This document shows positions 31,291-41,795 of a DNA stretch of 64,000 nt, in pieces (within the stretch, counting starts at the first letter, position 1; each line of letters opens with the position of its first letter). This DNA is from Prorocentrum cordatum. Taxonomy: Eukaryota > Sar > Dinophyceae > Prorocentrales > Prorocentraceae. The DNA is taken from NCBI GenBank assembly GCA_963575745.1, contig CAUYUJ010014264.1:25310-89309 (forward strand), in the 5' to 3' direction. The notes beneath the pieces were generated by a model, which saw only the letters and a program-made list of their open reading frames with translations, did not search any database and was not told the origin of the DNA. A program made the position numbers and the translations under genes.

Positions 31291-31494
31291 TCGATGTGTT
31301 CGCGCCGTCGGATCTCACCCTGCGGGTCCTATCGACGCCGGGGTATCGGACGCCCCGCTGGGGTTCATTTCGTTGCAGACATCTTTCGAATTGTGATCCC
31401 CGGCAGATGTTTCATCAATGCGACCTGCAGGATACGGTTCACATGCATCTGCCTTCTGGACCTCAGACGAGGAGAAGCTACCCAGACATGCTCG

Positions 31495-31600
31495 AGTCGT
31501 GGCAAAAAAGCGACGGAAGGATTCGTGCCGCTTTCGGTCCCTGGGGGCCCTCGCCGGGCCCAGGGACCCAAAAGACGACTCGGGATGCAAGGCAGCCCTG
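31495..31600 (+). repeat. Dispersed repeat family E, copy 3
   Basis: CCCTCGCCGGGCCCAGGGACC, then AAAAGACGACTCGGGATG, parallel to 20268-20325. Confidence 0.6.
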
Positions 31601-31689
31601 GGAAAGGCATCGGGGTTTCCGGGAATCGCGTATGGGACAAAAGAAGAAAGATGTATCGCATGTCTGGGGGCACCGCTGCGCTTCCGTCT

Positions 31690-31800
31690 TTTATCTTTTA
31701 CGCCCTCTGGGACTCCGTGGGAGGGCCTCGTCACCACGGCCAGACCCGCTTCGAAAGCCTTGTCAGAACGCACCCAGAGACAGGGACTTGGACTCAGACG
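31690..31800 (+). repeat. Dispersed repeat family G, diverged copy
   Basis: GGGAGGGCCTCGTCACCACG...CGCTTCGAAAGCCTTGTCAGAACGC resembles 57998-58050. Confidence 0.55.
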
Positions 31801-32655
31801 TGCGGTGCCCTGTTTCTGTTCCCTATTTCTTGGCCGCCTGAGGGCCCCGCCCGCCTTTGCCCTGTCACTGTCTCCCCAGTTAGAGCTGTGCGTAGCCCGC
31901 TTGGCTTTTAACGGAAGAGGTTCGCTTTCGCCCCGCCGACCAAAACAATTGTGTCTGTTCCATACGGGGCCCGGTCTTTGTCGTTCCGAATCCCCAGCGA
32001 GGGCCGCCGGGAGCCGAGAACGGCCCGACATTTCCAGGTGTGATGTCCTCTCGACGCCAGGGCTGGACCTAAACGCTGTTTTGCTGGGTTTTGTTTTTCG
32101 TTTTGGCAGGGAGGTACAGGAAAACAGGTTGAGCAAAACGAACACCGACACGAACACACAACGAACAACAACGTTCAGGTCCAGCCCTGCTCGACGCGGG
32201 CATGGCTGTTCGGAAGCAAATCATGGGAGCTGGGTGTGCTGCCCTCTGAGTTCCGTCTTCAGCGTCGGGTAGCGTCTGGGAGTCGATGCGATAGGGCCGA
32301 TCTAGCGCCCGCTAGCGTCGATGCTCGTCGATCTGTCGTCGATTGGCGTCGGTTTGGCGTTGATTGGCGTCGATTCGCAGGAGCCGGCAAGCTGGTAGGA
32401 GAGAGATTCCCATGAGCTGCCACCGAATGTTTGGGGGGGGGGGGTCATCAGTGTTTGGTCTTATGGTGTGCCAGCCTGCTTTGGCCTTGGCCACCAGAGA
32501 GGGCTTCGAGCCCCAAGAAGGCACCGAAACGAAAGGGTCCTCACGACGCGCCGGGGCCCTGGGAGGCGGTGCTCGTTCGACACTGTGTCGCTGCTTGTTT
32601 GCTGGGTGCTCGGAATCGTTTCTGGGATGTGGCTCTTAAGTACGATGGGAACAGC
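31801..32655. other. Unassigned, with TCGATTGGCGT words at 32264-32390
   Basis: No gene recognised. 32264-32390 has irregular GTCGATTGGCGT-type words related to 27640-27775. Confidence 0.4.
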
Positions 32656-32825
32656 ATAAGTTTGGCCTCCCCCTCCTCCCCCTCCTCCCCCTCCTCCCCC
32701 TCCCTCCTCCTTCCTCCTCCTCCCTCCTCCTCCTCCCTCCTCCTCCTCCTCCTCCTCCTCCTCCTCCTCCTCCTCCTCCTCCTTCCTCCTCCTCCTCCTC
32801 CTCCTCCTCCTCCTCCTCCCCCTCC
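32656..32825. repeat. (TCC)n microsatellite
   Basis: CCCTCC, then TCC runs. Confidence 0.95.
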
Positions 32826-32901
32826 TAGTGCCCCCCCCCCTCCCCGCTCCCTCTCCCCCCCCCTCCCCTTCGAGCCATGGAGCAGCCACGACATTGGCTT
32901 G

Positions 32902-33029
32902 GCATCGCTCGGACGTGTGCATTTTTGATTCGGCGAGGACGATCGAGGAGCATCCCTGATCACTTGGCGAAAAAGCCACGCACGAAACCTAAAAAGAACA
33001 CGGGAAATGGACGTCCGAGCGATGGCCAG
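32902..33029 (+). mobile_element. Introner-like element, copy 9
   Basis: 128 bp, GC...AG, TIRs intact; the inner stem is slightly altered (GATCGAGGAGCATCCCTGATC). Confidence 0.85.
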
Positions 33030-33095
33030 CATGAGTTGTCACCGGATTTCTGGGGCGGCATCAGTAGCTTCAAGTCGGGCATGTTCTTCTACAGG
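33030..33095 (+). CDS. Possible short exon after introner 9
   Basis: Reads HELSPDFWGGISSFKSGMFF from the base after the introner AG, with G/C-biased third positions and a normal residue mix. The 3' limit is not visible. Sequence from ~33100 (GTGGCCTCCGGCCAGTGCCG) resembles the diverged 3' end of the family B MITE at 19000-19028. Unrecognised. Confidence 0.3.
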
Positions 33096-33188
33096 AGGAA
33101 TATTGTAGTGGCCTCCGGCCAGTGCCGCCGATCCGGGGGAGGCTCTGGATTCGATGATTTTTGCGGCTCTGTGGCTTCCTCCTTCCTC

Positions 33189-33430
33189 GACATGCGCAAA
33201 CCATTAAGAAAACGCCAGACGCCAGATGGGGGACCGCCCCGCCCCCCTCCCCCCCTTCCCCGGGGAGGGTTCGGAGAGGGTTCCGAGGTGAGAGTCATGG
33301 GGGCGGTAGCGGCTAGATCTGAGGGGGGCGGGTCCCCGGGACCCCCCGAAACATCTTGGGGATGCGCGAACCATTAAGAAAACGCCAGATGGAGGACGCC
33401 CCCCCCTCCTTCCCCCCCTTTCCCTGGCAG
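33189..33430. repeat. Duplicated ~70-bp segment
   Basis: ATGCGC(A/G)AACCATTAAGAAAACGCCAGA occurs at 33191 and 33363, each followed by a C-rich run. The copies are 172 bp apart. A C run of about 19 lies at 33445-33463. Confidence 0.8.
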
Positions 33431-33526
33431 AGCTACCCCGGCGCCCCCCCCCCCCCCCCCCCAAAGCAGAGCTGAAGCTCTTGCTTAGGCTCAGAGCTGA
33501 AGCTCTTGCTGAGGCTCCTTGTAGCT

Positions 33527-33671
33527 CACACGCCCGATCGGCGGATTTACAAATAGTCCAAAAATAGTGTAGGGACGATCTTTCTATCATTTGTTGACCA
33601 TTTCCGCGCATGCTGTAACTATTTTTCGCTTGTCCTCCAAATCTGCCTGTATGGGGACATGCCCGACCAAA
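33527..33671. mobile_element. MITE, family C copy 2
   Basis: The right end CTGCCTGTATGGGGACATGC, then CCGACC, is well preserved. The left end CACGCCCGATCGGCGG is eroded. The AT-rich interior is similar to 57125-57200. Confidence 0.6.
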
Positions 33672-33674
33672 CCA

Positions 33675-33850
33675 GACATCCGGCGTCTCGATTTTTTCGA
33701 GACGCGGGCCCCTGACCTGTCGACCACTTCCTCGGGACCAGCTTTTCATCCCGAGTCGTTTTATCCAGGTCCCGAGGCCCGGTAAGGGCCCCGAGAGGCC
33801 GAAAACAATGGAAGACCGTTGTCTCGATTTTTGCGAGGTGCCAGATGTCT
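33675..33850 (-). repeat. Dispersed repeat family E, copy 4
   Basis: CATCCCGAGTCGTTTTATCC...GGTCCCGAGGCCCGGTAAGG is the reverse complement of the family E core. Flanking GTCTCGATTTTT words occur on both sides (33686, 33821). Confidence 0.65.
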
Positions 33851-33863
33851 GGGACATTAGCTC

Positions 33864-34014
33864 TTGGCCTCCCCCGAGGCGGTGGCCGACGCCCTGGACC
33901 TGCTGGAGGCGCAGGCGCGCGAGATCTGGGCCCTGCGCCTCGCGGCGGCTGGCGCGGACTCCGGCGCCGCGCTGGTCGCCGGCGCTGCGCCCGAGCCCAG
34001 GACCTGGAGACCCA
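33864..34014 (+). CDS. Possible exon abutting (TCC)n
   Basis: The frame SPEAVADALDLLEAQAREIW then ALRLAAAGADSGAALVAGAA has strong G/C third positions and helical character. It shares the phrase PEAVA with the possible exon at 28223-28445, and like it runs straight into a TCC tract. No known family. Confidence 0.35.
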
Positions 34015-34596
34015 GACCCCAACCTCGTCCTCCTCCTCCTCATCCTTCTCCTCCTCCTCTTCCTCCTCCTCCTCCTCCTCCTCCTCCTCTCCTCCTCCTC
34101 CTCCTCCTCTTACCCTCCTCCTCCTCCTCCTCCTTCTCCTCCTTCTCCTCCTCCTCCTCCTCCTCCTCCTCCTTCTCCTCCTACTCCTCCTCCTACCTCC
34201 TCCTCCTCCTCCTCCTCCTCCTCCTCCTCCTCCTCCTCCCTCCTCCCCCTCCTCCCCCTCCCTCCTCCTTCCTCCTCCTCCTCCTCCTCCTCCTCCTCCT
34301 CCTCCTCTCCTCCTCCTCCTCCTCCTCCTCCTCCTCCTCCTCTCTCCTCCTCTTCTCCCTCCTCCTCCTCCTCCTCTTACTCCTCCTCCTCCTCCTCCTT
34401 CTCCTCCTTTTTCTCCTCCTCCTCCTCCTCCTCCTCCTTCTCCTACTCCTCCTACTCCTCCTCCTCCTCCTCCTCCTCCTCCTCCTCCTCCTCCTCCTCC
34501 CCCTCCTCCCCCTCCACCCCTCCTACCCCTCCTCCTCCTCCTCCTCCTCCTCCCCCTCCGCCTCCTCCTCCTCCTGCTCCTCCTCCTCCTCCTCCT
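34015..34596. repeat. (TCC)n tract upstream of LINE1
   Basis: About 580 bp of TCC with TTC/TAC interruptions, ending ...CCTCCTCCAG at the LINE1 boundary. Homopurine on the other strand, so triplex formation is plausible. Long Ser/Leu/Pro and Arg/Gly/Glu frames are artefacts. Confidence 0.95.
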
Positions 34597-34615
34597 CCAG
34601 CCGTTTTGGGCCCAG
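34597..34615 (+). other. Degenerate spliced-leader relic at LINE1 5' end
   Basis: CCAGCCGTTTTGGGCCCAG directly follows the TCC tract. It matches 13 of 17 positions of the 3' part of the dinoflagellate spliced leader (AGCCATTTTGGCTCAAG). Suggestive on its own, stronger given LINE3. Confidence 0.5.
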
Positions 34616-34722
34616 ACCGCTAGATCCGAGAGCGGGGGCCTTGCCTGTGCGAACTTCAAAACGGCACGCTGCACAGGCGAGCCAGATTCAGTTGCAAGCA
34701 TCCCCGCCTTCCTGTCGCCAGG

Positions 34723-35889
34723 ATGGCCCCAGCCACGCCGCCATGGCAGCGCCGCGCCAACGAGCGCAACGACGCATGGTACGCAGGCTGGAGTTACACG
34801 GGGAACGACAAGGGCAACAAAGGCTATGGAAAAGGAGCTGGAGGCCGTTCAGGCCAAGGCAACCAGCAGCAGAACTTCTGGAAGTGCGGGCAATGTCTCT
34901 GTGGAAAGAACTTGGGGAGCTACTGGTTCTGCAAGCACTGCAAGGCGCCGAGGCCCGAGCCCAGTGATCCCGAGCTCGACCGTTTGGGAGCTTGGGCGAA
35001 CGGGCCGCCAGCCCTGCAGCCAGGACCCCAGCCGATTCCGACTGGGGAGGCGCTCAGCGAGGAGGAGCTCGAGCGCATGGTGTCCTTGGCCAATCGCTTT
35101 GGTGATGTGGCCGCAGCCAGCCAGTACAAGGTCGCGCTGGAGCGGCTCCGCGCGGCCAACAAAGTGCCAGAGGAGAAGCCGCTCCAGCAGAGGGCCACCG
35201 CAGCCCATCAGCGAGTTCAGTTCCTCGAGAAGAAGCTCAACGGTGAAATCGACAAGTTGGAGAAGTGGAGAGCCTGGTGTCAAGAGAAGGCCACAGTTGT
35301 CCAACAGCTCTCGAGCGAGCTCGAGGAGGCCGATGCGCAGCACAAAGCGTTGGTGGACCAGCTACACAGCTCAGTGTGCGATAAGAAGGTGGTTGCTCCT
35401 CAGCCTGCTGGGCTCAAGCTTCGCGATATTGTGGACGGCCAGTTGGACTGTCTCGAGTTCGTGGACGCTGGGGAGATCTTCAGCGTGCCTGAGGACGAGT
35501 ACGTTGTCACAGAGGGCGACAAGCATATTCTGCGCGACAGAACGAACGAGTTCAAGGCACACATCGCCAGGGTGACCAATGAAGCCTTCGGCGGTATCAT
35601 CAGCCAGTTGGACACTATCAAGCAGCAGCACGCGCAGCACATGGAAATATTGGGGAGGAAACGACGTAAAGCAGCAGAAGAAGAGGATCAGCTTGCAGGT
35701 GGAGGAGATGCAGCACAGGGAGCAGCAGCGACGGCAGCTCCAGGGACAGGAGCTCCAGCTTCGGGATCCTCGTGCGCGGGCACAGCTGGGGCTGCTGGAG
35801 GGGGCGAGAACGTCAGGGAGCGAGCTCGACGTGCATCGTCCCAGGCACCTCCCCCTGCACCAGAGCAGGCTGCAGCGGCATCCGCGTGA
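34723..35889 (+). CDS. LINE1 ORF1, gag-like zinc-finger/coiled-coil protein
   Basis: 388 residues, ATG to TGA, intact. Residues 1-50 are Gly/Gln/Asn-rich. Residues 53-73 form W-K-C-x2-C-x4-N-x6-C-x2-C (C55, C58, C70, C73), which fits the RanBP2-type zinc-finger pattern, a fold known to bind single-stranded RNA in some proteins. Residues ~105-210 are a predicted coiled coil rich in Glu, Lys, Leu and Gln. The C-terminus is Ala/Gly/Glu-rich low complexity. By position and design it corresponds to LINE ORF1, the RNA-binding partner of ORF2; the function is inferred. The first ATG after the TCC tract was chosen, and it precedes the zinc finger. Overlapping long frames in the other two phases are shadows. 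Confidence 0.8.
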   Translation: MAPATPPWQRRANERNDAWYAGWSYTGNDKGNKGYGKGAGGRSGQGNQQQNFWKCGQCLCGKNLGSYWFCKHCKAPRPEPSDPELDRLGAWANGPPALQPGPQPIPTGEALSEEELERMVSLANRFGDVAAASQYKVALERLRAANKVPEEKPLQQRATAAHQRVQFLEKKLNGEIDKLEKWRAWCQEKATVVQQLSSELEEADAQHKALVDQLHSSVCDKKVVAPQPAGLKLRDIVDGQLDCLEFVDAGEIFSVPEDEYVVTEGDKHILRDRTNEFKAHIARVTNEAFGGIISQLDTIKQQHAQHMEILGRKRRKAAEEEDQLAGGGDAAQGAAATAAPGTGAPASGSSCAGTAGAAGGGENVRERARRASSQAPPPAPEQAAAASA

Positions 35890-35963
35890 GCGCGCAGGGG
35901 GACGGTAACCAGATGGGCCAGCTGTTGGGCCTGAGCATCAGCATCTTCTACCTCATCTGATAG

Positions 35964-38900
35964 CCCCCCCAGAGGGGCACCTTTTTGCGAGTAGATGCGC
36001 CTCCTGCAGAGAGCCGGCGTGCGCCAGACCCTGCAGAGGCGCACCAGCTTTTAAATCGGCTGTGCCGTTTTCCGCCCCCCGAGCCAGGGTCCGAGCCCTT
36101 GGGTGAGTTTCTGCGTCTAGGCAGCCCTGGACTGGAAAGTTTTGAATTGGTTGTGGAGACGGCCAACGTCACCTCCTGGGGATCGGCTAAGCCCCGGCTG
36201 CAACGTTCTGAAGCACATATTATCTTGATGCAAGAGCACAAGTTGGTCCTCGACGACCAAATTGAAGAGTCCTCCAGCTGGGCCCTCAAGCAAGGCTGGA
36301 AGGCTCGGTTCGCGGCGGCTGAGGCTGGAGTAGGCTCAGGAGCTTCGGGCGGGGTGGCGATCTTCGTCCGTTCGTTTCTGGGATGCTACGACCTGGAGGC
36401 TGGCCACAAAATATACAAAGCAAGAGCTGTCGGTTGTTGGGTGCAGGTTCTTGGGGGGTGAATCGATATTTTGCATCTCGACCTACTTGCGCGACTCCGA
36501 GGGGCTCTCCGTTGAGAACCTCAAGATTTTGGCCATGATCGGGGCAGCGGCGCAGTGCTACCGCAAGCCTCACATCATCGGAGGCGACTTCGACATGGAG
36601 CCAGCCGAGCTACATGAATGTGACTTGGCAGGCAGTTTATCCAGTTGCATAGTGTACCCAGAAGTGAAGGGTACGCGTGCAACGACGGCCTCGAGCACGG
36701 TCAGGCTGTTAGACTACATGGTGGTCTCGGGAGGCCTGTCGAAAGGTATCCAGTCCGCCAGGGTGATTTTGGAGAGCGATCTGAAGACTCACACGCCCGT
36801 CCAAAGTAAGTTCTACCCCACCCTCGCGGACATTAAGTTCCTCACGTTCTCCAAGCCTCCAGTGATACCCGCGCAGCGCCCTATAGGTCCTTGCCCTGAG
36901 CCCCCGTCTTGGGACGACGCCCTGGATTGCGCCACTTACGGGCTCTCACTGGTTCGCGAAGGAGCCCCACGTAATAAGATTCTGAGGCGCATGAATTTGG
37001 CCCACAAGATTTGGGCCAACACAGCAGAAAAAGAATTGATTGCCAGTCGACAGATCGACATCCCGCTGTTAGGTACGAGGGGCAGGTTGCCTAAGTTGAT
37101 TTGGAGGTCAGCTTTAGAAGTAGACAAAAGGAAAGACGTCAGGCAACCTGCTTTGTTGACGCTGCGCTGGCTGGAGAGCACGCTCCGTCTTTTTATCAGC
37201 CCGCTGCGCGCCCTGGACGTTTCGGCGGCGACGGAGGCCCCAGCTTCCGAAGTTGGGGCGCCGGCATGGTTGCCGCAATCCGATATACTTTTTGAGAGCC
37301 AAGCTCCGCCAGGACCGACACCGACAGTCCCCGCGCCAGCGCGCTCTCGCGTGCTCCGCCAGCTTCGTGGTGCACGTGCTTGCCTAGCCGACCCCCCGGC
37401 CTGCATAGGCCGACACTTGGAAGAGTTCTCAGAGACTTATGACTACATCAAAGGCTTTATCCAGGTTCAGGACATAGGTAAGGTCTTCGAGGTTTCGGAG
37501 GTTCTTGGGGGGTTAGATCTGGGCTGCAGCGTCTTAGACAAGATCTCCGAGGACTTAGGGGCGTACTCTTTGAAGGCTAAGTCGGAGGCTCAGAAGTCTT
37601 GGAAGGCCCGGTTATGCGACGGGGTTGATAAAGGGGCGGGGAGAGCTCATGCGTGGACTCGTCTCCCCAAAGCGTGGCAACCCACTGCCACCCTCTCGGC
37701 CCAAGGGGCTGCGCTGGCGGACCCCAAATCGTTGTTGGCCTCTGAGGCCCAGAAGTTCGGTAAGCTTTGGCAGGCCTCCAAGACGCCAGAGTTGCCCGAA
37801 CAAGTTGAGTACATTCAGCCCCTCGGTTTTGTGCCGCCACCAGGGATGAGGGCAGTATCGCATCGGTATAAGCTCACGTCCGCGACCTCCGTGGACGGCT
37901 TCCACATGCGCCACTTCAGCAGCATCTCTGATCAAGGTTTGCTGGCACTGATGTCTTTATATGCCGTCATGGAGGCGACCTCCATCCTGCCGAATCAAGT
38001 CCGCACGATTGTGGTCCCGCTTTTAGCCAAACCTGCAGGAGGTTGGAGACCTATTGGGTTGTTCAGCAGTTTTTATCGCTTTTGGGGCAAGCTTCGGAGA
38101 CGCATTGCGGCGTCTTGGGGGGCTTCCAATTGGCGCCCGTACTTGGCGGCGGGGCCCTTCTCGGGAGCTTCGGACGTGGTCTGGAGGCAAGCGGTGAGGT
38201 CTGAAAAAGCTGTTCGCCCAGGGCCCCATAAGCAGTCCAAGAGCCTCAAGGGAACGCCCAAGAAAGAAGAAAAGACGGTGGCCTGTACGGTTCTATGGGG
38301 CCTCCTGAAGTACTACGAGACTATTGTGATGTCCATCCTGGGAGATAGATGCGAGCTGCTAGCGTTACCGAAGCAGCTGTACCGTGTAAGCATCGCCGCG
38401 TACAAGGGTCCACGCTTCTTGGCGATGGCCAGCATGGTGCATGGCCCTCACTTTGCCTCTTCAGGAGTTATCGCAGGCTGTTCTGTGGCGACCACTTATA
38501 TTAGAGAGTACGCCATTCCCACAGTAGACTGCATCACTTTCCCGCCCCTCACGTCCTTGGACATATATATCGATGATTATGGCATGTCGTTCACAGGTAA
38601 GCCCGAGCAAGTAGCATATGATATTATTCACACGGCGGCACAGCTATACGTTGGACTCACTGGAGAGATGTGCGTACAAGTTGCCCAGGACAAAGCGTCG
38701 GTCATACGTTCACCCCACAAGACTGGGGAAGCCAGCAGGCAAGCTCTAGGCGAGCACGGTGGAGCCTCTTATGTGGAGTATGCAGTGAACTTTGGGCATC
38801 GATGATACGGCGGGGAAGAGCAGGAGGAGAAAGGGACGAGGACAGAAGCAGCAGAAGAGAGCAGCCGATTTCAAGAAGAGAACGAAACGTTTCAAGCGAG

Positions 38901-41266
38901 CCAAGCAGGTGCTGGGCAAGCACTGCCGAAGTATTTTCGAGAGTGGACCTCTAGCAGGCCTGTCTTATGGAGCTGAAGTGCACGGTCAGTCTGATCACGA
39001 GTTGGCGACTGCTCGTCGTGCTGTGGGCTCTGTCTTACGGCCGTCTGCAGGCATGAGGTCCCTCACCTCTCTGTTGTTGTTGCACGGTGATCCATCGTGG
39101 TATGGATCAGTGGCACCAGTGGTGCGCTACGCTAAGGAGGTCTTCTCGAACCAAGTTAGATCCTCGCCTAATACTTTGTCGTTCGGAGTTTTGAGGGAAG
39201 CTTGGGGGTCGGCGCACGGGGTCCCCAAAGAAGAGCCCGCCTGGAAGAAGGTCACGGGTCCCCTTTCAGCGCTCCGCCTCAGCCCCCTCAGGATCCAATG
39301 GGACACGAAGAGTTTCTGCGTCTTGGTCAACGATTTCGGAGAAGACAAGTTTAACGACAGGTTCCCCAGCGCTCATTAAACATATGTTGCATGATGGGGT
39401 TTTGAGACAGCTCGAAAGGGACGCAGGTAGAGTTCACGATGTACCTTGTCGAGTCTGTTATGATGTGGTGTCGTCGCAGCTCCGTTCGTCACGGTATACC
39501 TACTACGAGAAGGGTTGTATCAAGTCGCTGGTGTGCGGAGCGGTGTGGACCAACGAGCGTGCGCTCGACTTGGGGTACGCTCTGTCATCAGCTCAGTGTC
39601 CTTTAGGGTGCGGCGCGCGTGACACGATCTCCCACCGTCTGTGTGAGCGCAGTGCGGTCGACGATGATAGGAGGGTTTTGATCGACGATGACGAATTGAT
39701 CACCCAGGCAAGGAGCATCGATCGATCGGACGCTAAGGAAACACTGCTTTTCTCTAAGGGGCTGTTTGAACACCCAGGAGATGTGCTACCACGCCCACGA
39801 CAGCAAGGTGGTATTATCACTCACGCGCCCGAAGGAACAGAAGACGTCGTAGATCCTGGCCAGGTCAAGGGGTATATTTTCATGGGCGGGTGCTGCACCA
39901 GACACCCTATCAAGGAGCTGAGTAGGGCCACTTGGGGCTATGTGCAGGTCACCCAGGATGCTCAGGAGACCTGCTCGGTGTGTGGGCCTATATGGGCTCC
40001 GCTCCCTCAGACCCCCCAAGCGGGAGAGTTTGCGGCCCTCGCCATGGTCTCACAGAACCTTGGAGGCCCCATCGGAAGGTTTTTCGGATTGCGCGAATGT
40101 GGTCAGCACCTTCGCGCTTCCTCCTGAGGCCAGGTTCTCCTATAAGAAAATGTATCCGGGCACCATGTTATTTGCCCATTCGTGTGACCTGTCTGCCGTT
40201 AGGAAAGTAAAAGCGCATGTGGCTGACAGTCCTGATTTAACTGCCCAGGAACGCTGGGAGAAATTCGGGAATGATGCGGCCGATCGCGCCGCACGTCTAG
40301 GACTGCTCGCCCACCCCGCAGGCTCCAAGGCTGAGCTTGATGAAGTAGACAGGAAAGTCAAGATGTCTCGTGCGGTTTGCAGGCTTGCGGCCCGTTTGCT
40401 GCCCAAGTGGCCCGCCCTGGATCTCACGGGAGTCCACTTAAACCCCAGAGAGCCCCGCCAGAAGCCCGCGGGCCGTGAAACGTTGGAGCACGAATGGGAA
40501 TGGCATAGGTCATACTGGAGGTGTGCTATATGCCTCAAGATACGTCGGCCCAGCCCTGGCTTCGTTTTCGGTGAGAGCGACGTCCCCTGGGAGGTTGCAC
40601 GGGGAAGGTACCAGAGTCGCTGCTCCAGGTGGCCGCCAGAGGCCACATGTTGTTGAGTTTCGATTGCAGCGATCGGTCTCAGCTTTTCATTTGCGTTAGG
40701 TGCAAAGCTATATCTACGCTGGGCCCCCTCGCGCTGCTTGCTAAGGTTTGCAGGGCCCCAACGAAGAACACTTTCGAGCGTTGGATGTATCGAGTGCTCA
40801 AGGGACGCCACCCCAAGATCGACGGAGTCGTGATTGAGGCGTCTCCTGAGGACCTACAGGCGGTGGGCGAGGATCCCCAGCAGCACGAGACTGTCGTCGA
40901 CCAGTCGCCTTCGTCGTCGGCTATTATCGCTGCTGCTGGGGACCATGAAGTCCAGCATTCAAGGCATTTGCCGATCAGGCTCCAGTTGTGGAGCCCCTTC
41001 GTGAGTGCGCCCAGCAGAGAGATCGAGTCGTCGACCTGTCGTCGTCGTCCGGTACCATCGGAGCTGCGGGCCACCTCGAAGGTCTTTCCCTTTTTGCCCC
41101 ACAAGAAGGGCCAGGTGCAGAGCAGGGCGCCTTTCCCCACGAAGAGGGTGAGGCGTCCGAGCGAGAGCAGTCGAGGCGTGCGAGCACGTCTATTCACCAA
41201 GAGGAGGACGAGGCTCCCGTGCAAGCTGCTCGAGTAAGCACCGTGGAGTCTGGCGACTCCGATTGA
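35964..41266 (+). pseudogene. LINE1 ORF2, broken endonuclease/RT/RNase H polyprotein
   Basis: The reading passes through at least six frames, with breaks near 36456 (run of six G), 38797 (GGG), ~39370, ~40090 (run of five T), ~40630 and ~40955. No ATG opens the first piece. In order: endonuclease motifs QEHKL (~36230), GGDFDME (~36580) and LLDYMVV (~36710); RT with LAKPAGGWRPIG (~38025), AGCSVATT (~38470) and YIDD (~38567); zinc motif CPLGCGARDTISHRLC (~39597); RNase H with QAGEFAAL, SDCANVV and GNDAADRAA; then WRCAIC and GH...CVRC...C...GRHP; acidic end ESGDSD. The RT motif A Asp is replaced (LWGLLKYYE against LWDGLKFYE in LINE2). The first RNase H Asp is also missing (FMGGCC against FVDGSC in LINE3). 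Breaks in homopolymers could be assembly errors, but the missing Asp residues are not explained that way. Confidence 0.85.
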
Positions 41267-41370
41267 CCTCTGGCGCCTTCCGTGTCCGTGCGGCCCGTCC
41301 CGCTCAGTCACCGCCAGAGGTCCTTTTAACTGGCACCAACGCTGTGTCAGTCATGGCCGTGTCAAAAAAA

Positions 41371-41773
41371 TCCTCCTCCTCATCCTCCTCGTCCTCGCCC
41401 TCCTCCTCCTCTTCCTTCTCCTCCTCCTCCTCCTCCTCCTCCTCGTCCTCCTCATCCTCCTCCTCCTCCTCCTCCTCCTCCTCCTCCTCCTCCTACCCCT
41501 CCTCCTCCCCCTCCGCCTCCTCCTCCTCCTCCTCCTCCTCGTCCTCCTCCTCCTCTTCCTCGTCCTCCTCCCCCTCCTCCGCCTCGTCCTCCTGCCCCTC
41601 CTCCTCCTCCTCCTCCTCCTCCTCCTCCTCCTCCTCCTCCTCCTCCTGCTCCTCCTCCTCCTCCTCCTCCTCCTCCCTCCTCCTCCCCCTCCCCCTCTCC
41701 CCTCCTCCTCCTCCTCCTCCCCCCTCCTCCTCCTCCTCCTCCTCCTCCTCCTCCTCCTCCTCCTCCTCCTCCC
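41371..41773. repeat. (TCC)n tract between LINE1 and LINE2
   Basis: About 400 bp of TCC with TCG/TGC/CCC interruptions. It starts after LINE1's A7 and ends CCCTCCAG at LINE2. Confidence 0.95.
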
Positions 41774-41774
41774 T

Positions 41775-41795
41775 CCAGCCGCTTCGGGCTCGCGA
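41775..41795 (+). other. Possible spliced-leader relic at LINE2 5' end
   Basis: CCAGCCGCTTCGGGCTCGCG sits exactly at the TCC boundary. Allowing one inserted G it matches 11 of 17 positions of the SL 3' part. Weak alone; its position is the same as in LINE1 and LINE3. Confidence 0.35.

Larger units (their letters stand above)
34596..41370 (+). mobile_element. LINE1: APE-type non-LTR retrotransposon, decayed
   Basis: Full-length by structure: 5' UTR (34596-34722), ORF1, ORF2 with endonuclease, RT, zinc motif, RNase H and C-terminal domain, a 3' UTR with a 9-bp-arm hairpin (41267-41275 / 41312-41320), a run of seven A (41364-41370), then (TCC)n. Flanked by (TCC)n on both sides. ORF2 is broken by several frameshifts and lacks catalytic Asp residues, so the copy is non-autonomous now. 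Confidence 0.9.

Noticed and set aside
33845-35575. 576-codon frame overlapping LINE1 ORF1
   Set aside because: It reads through the TCC tract and then ORF1 in a shifted phase, losing the zinc finger and coiled coil.
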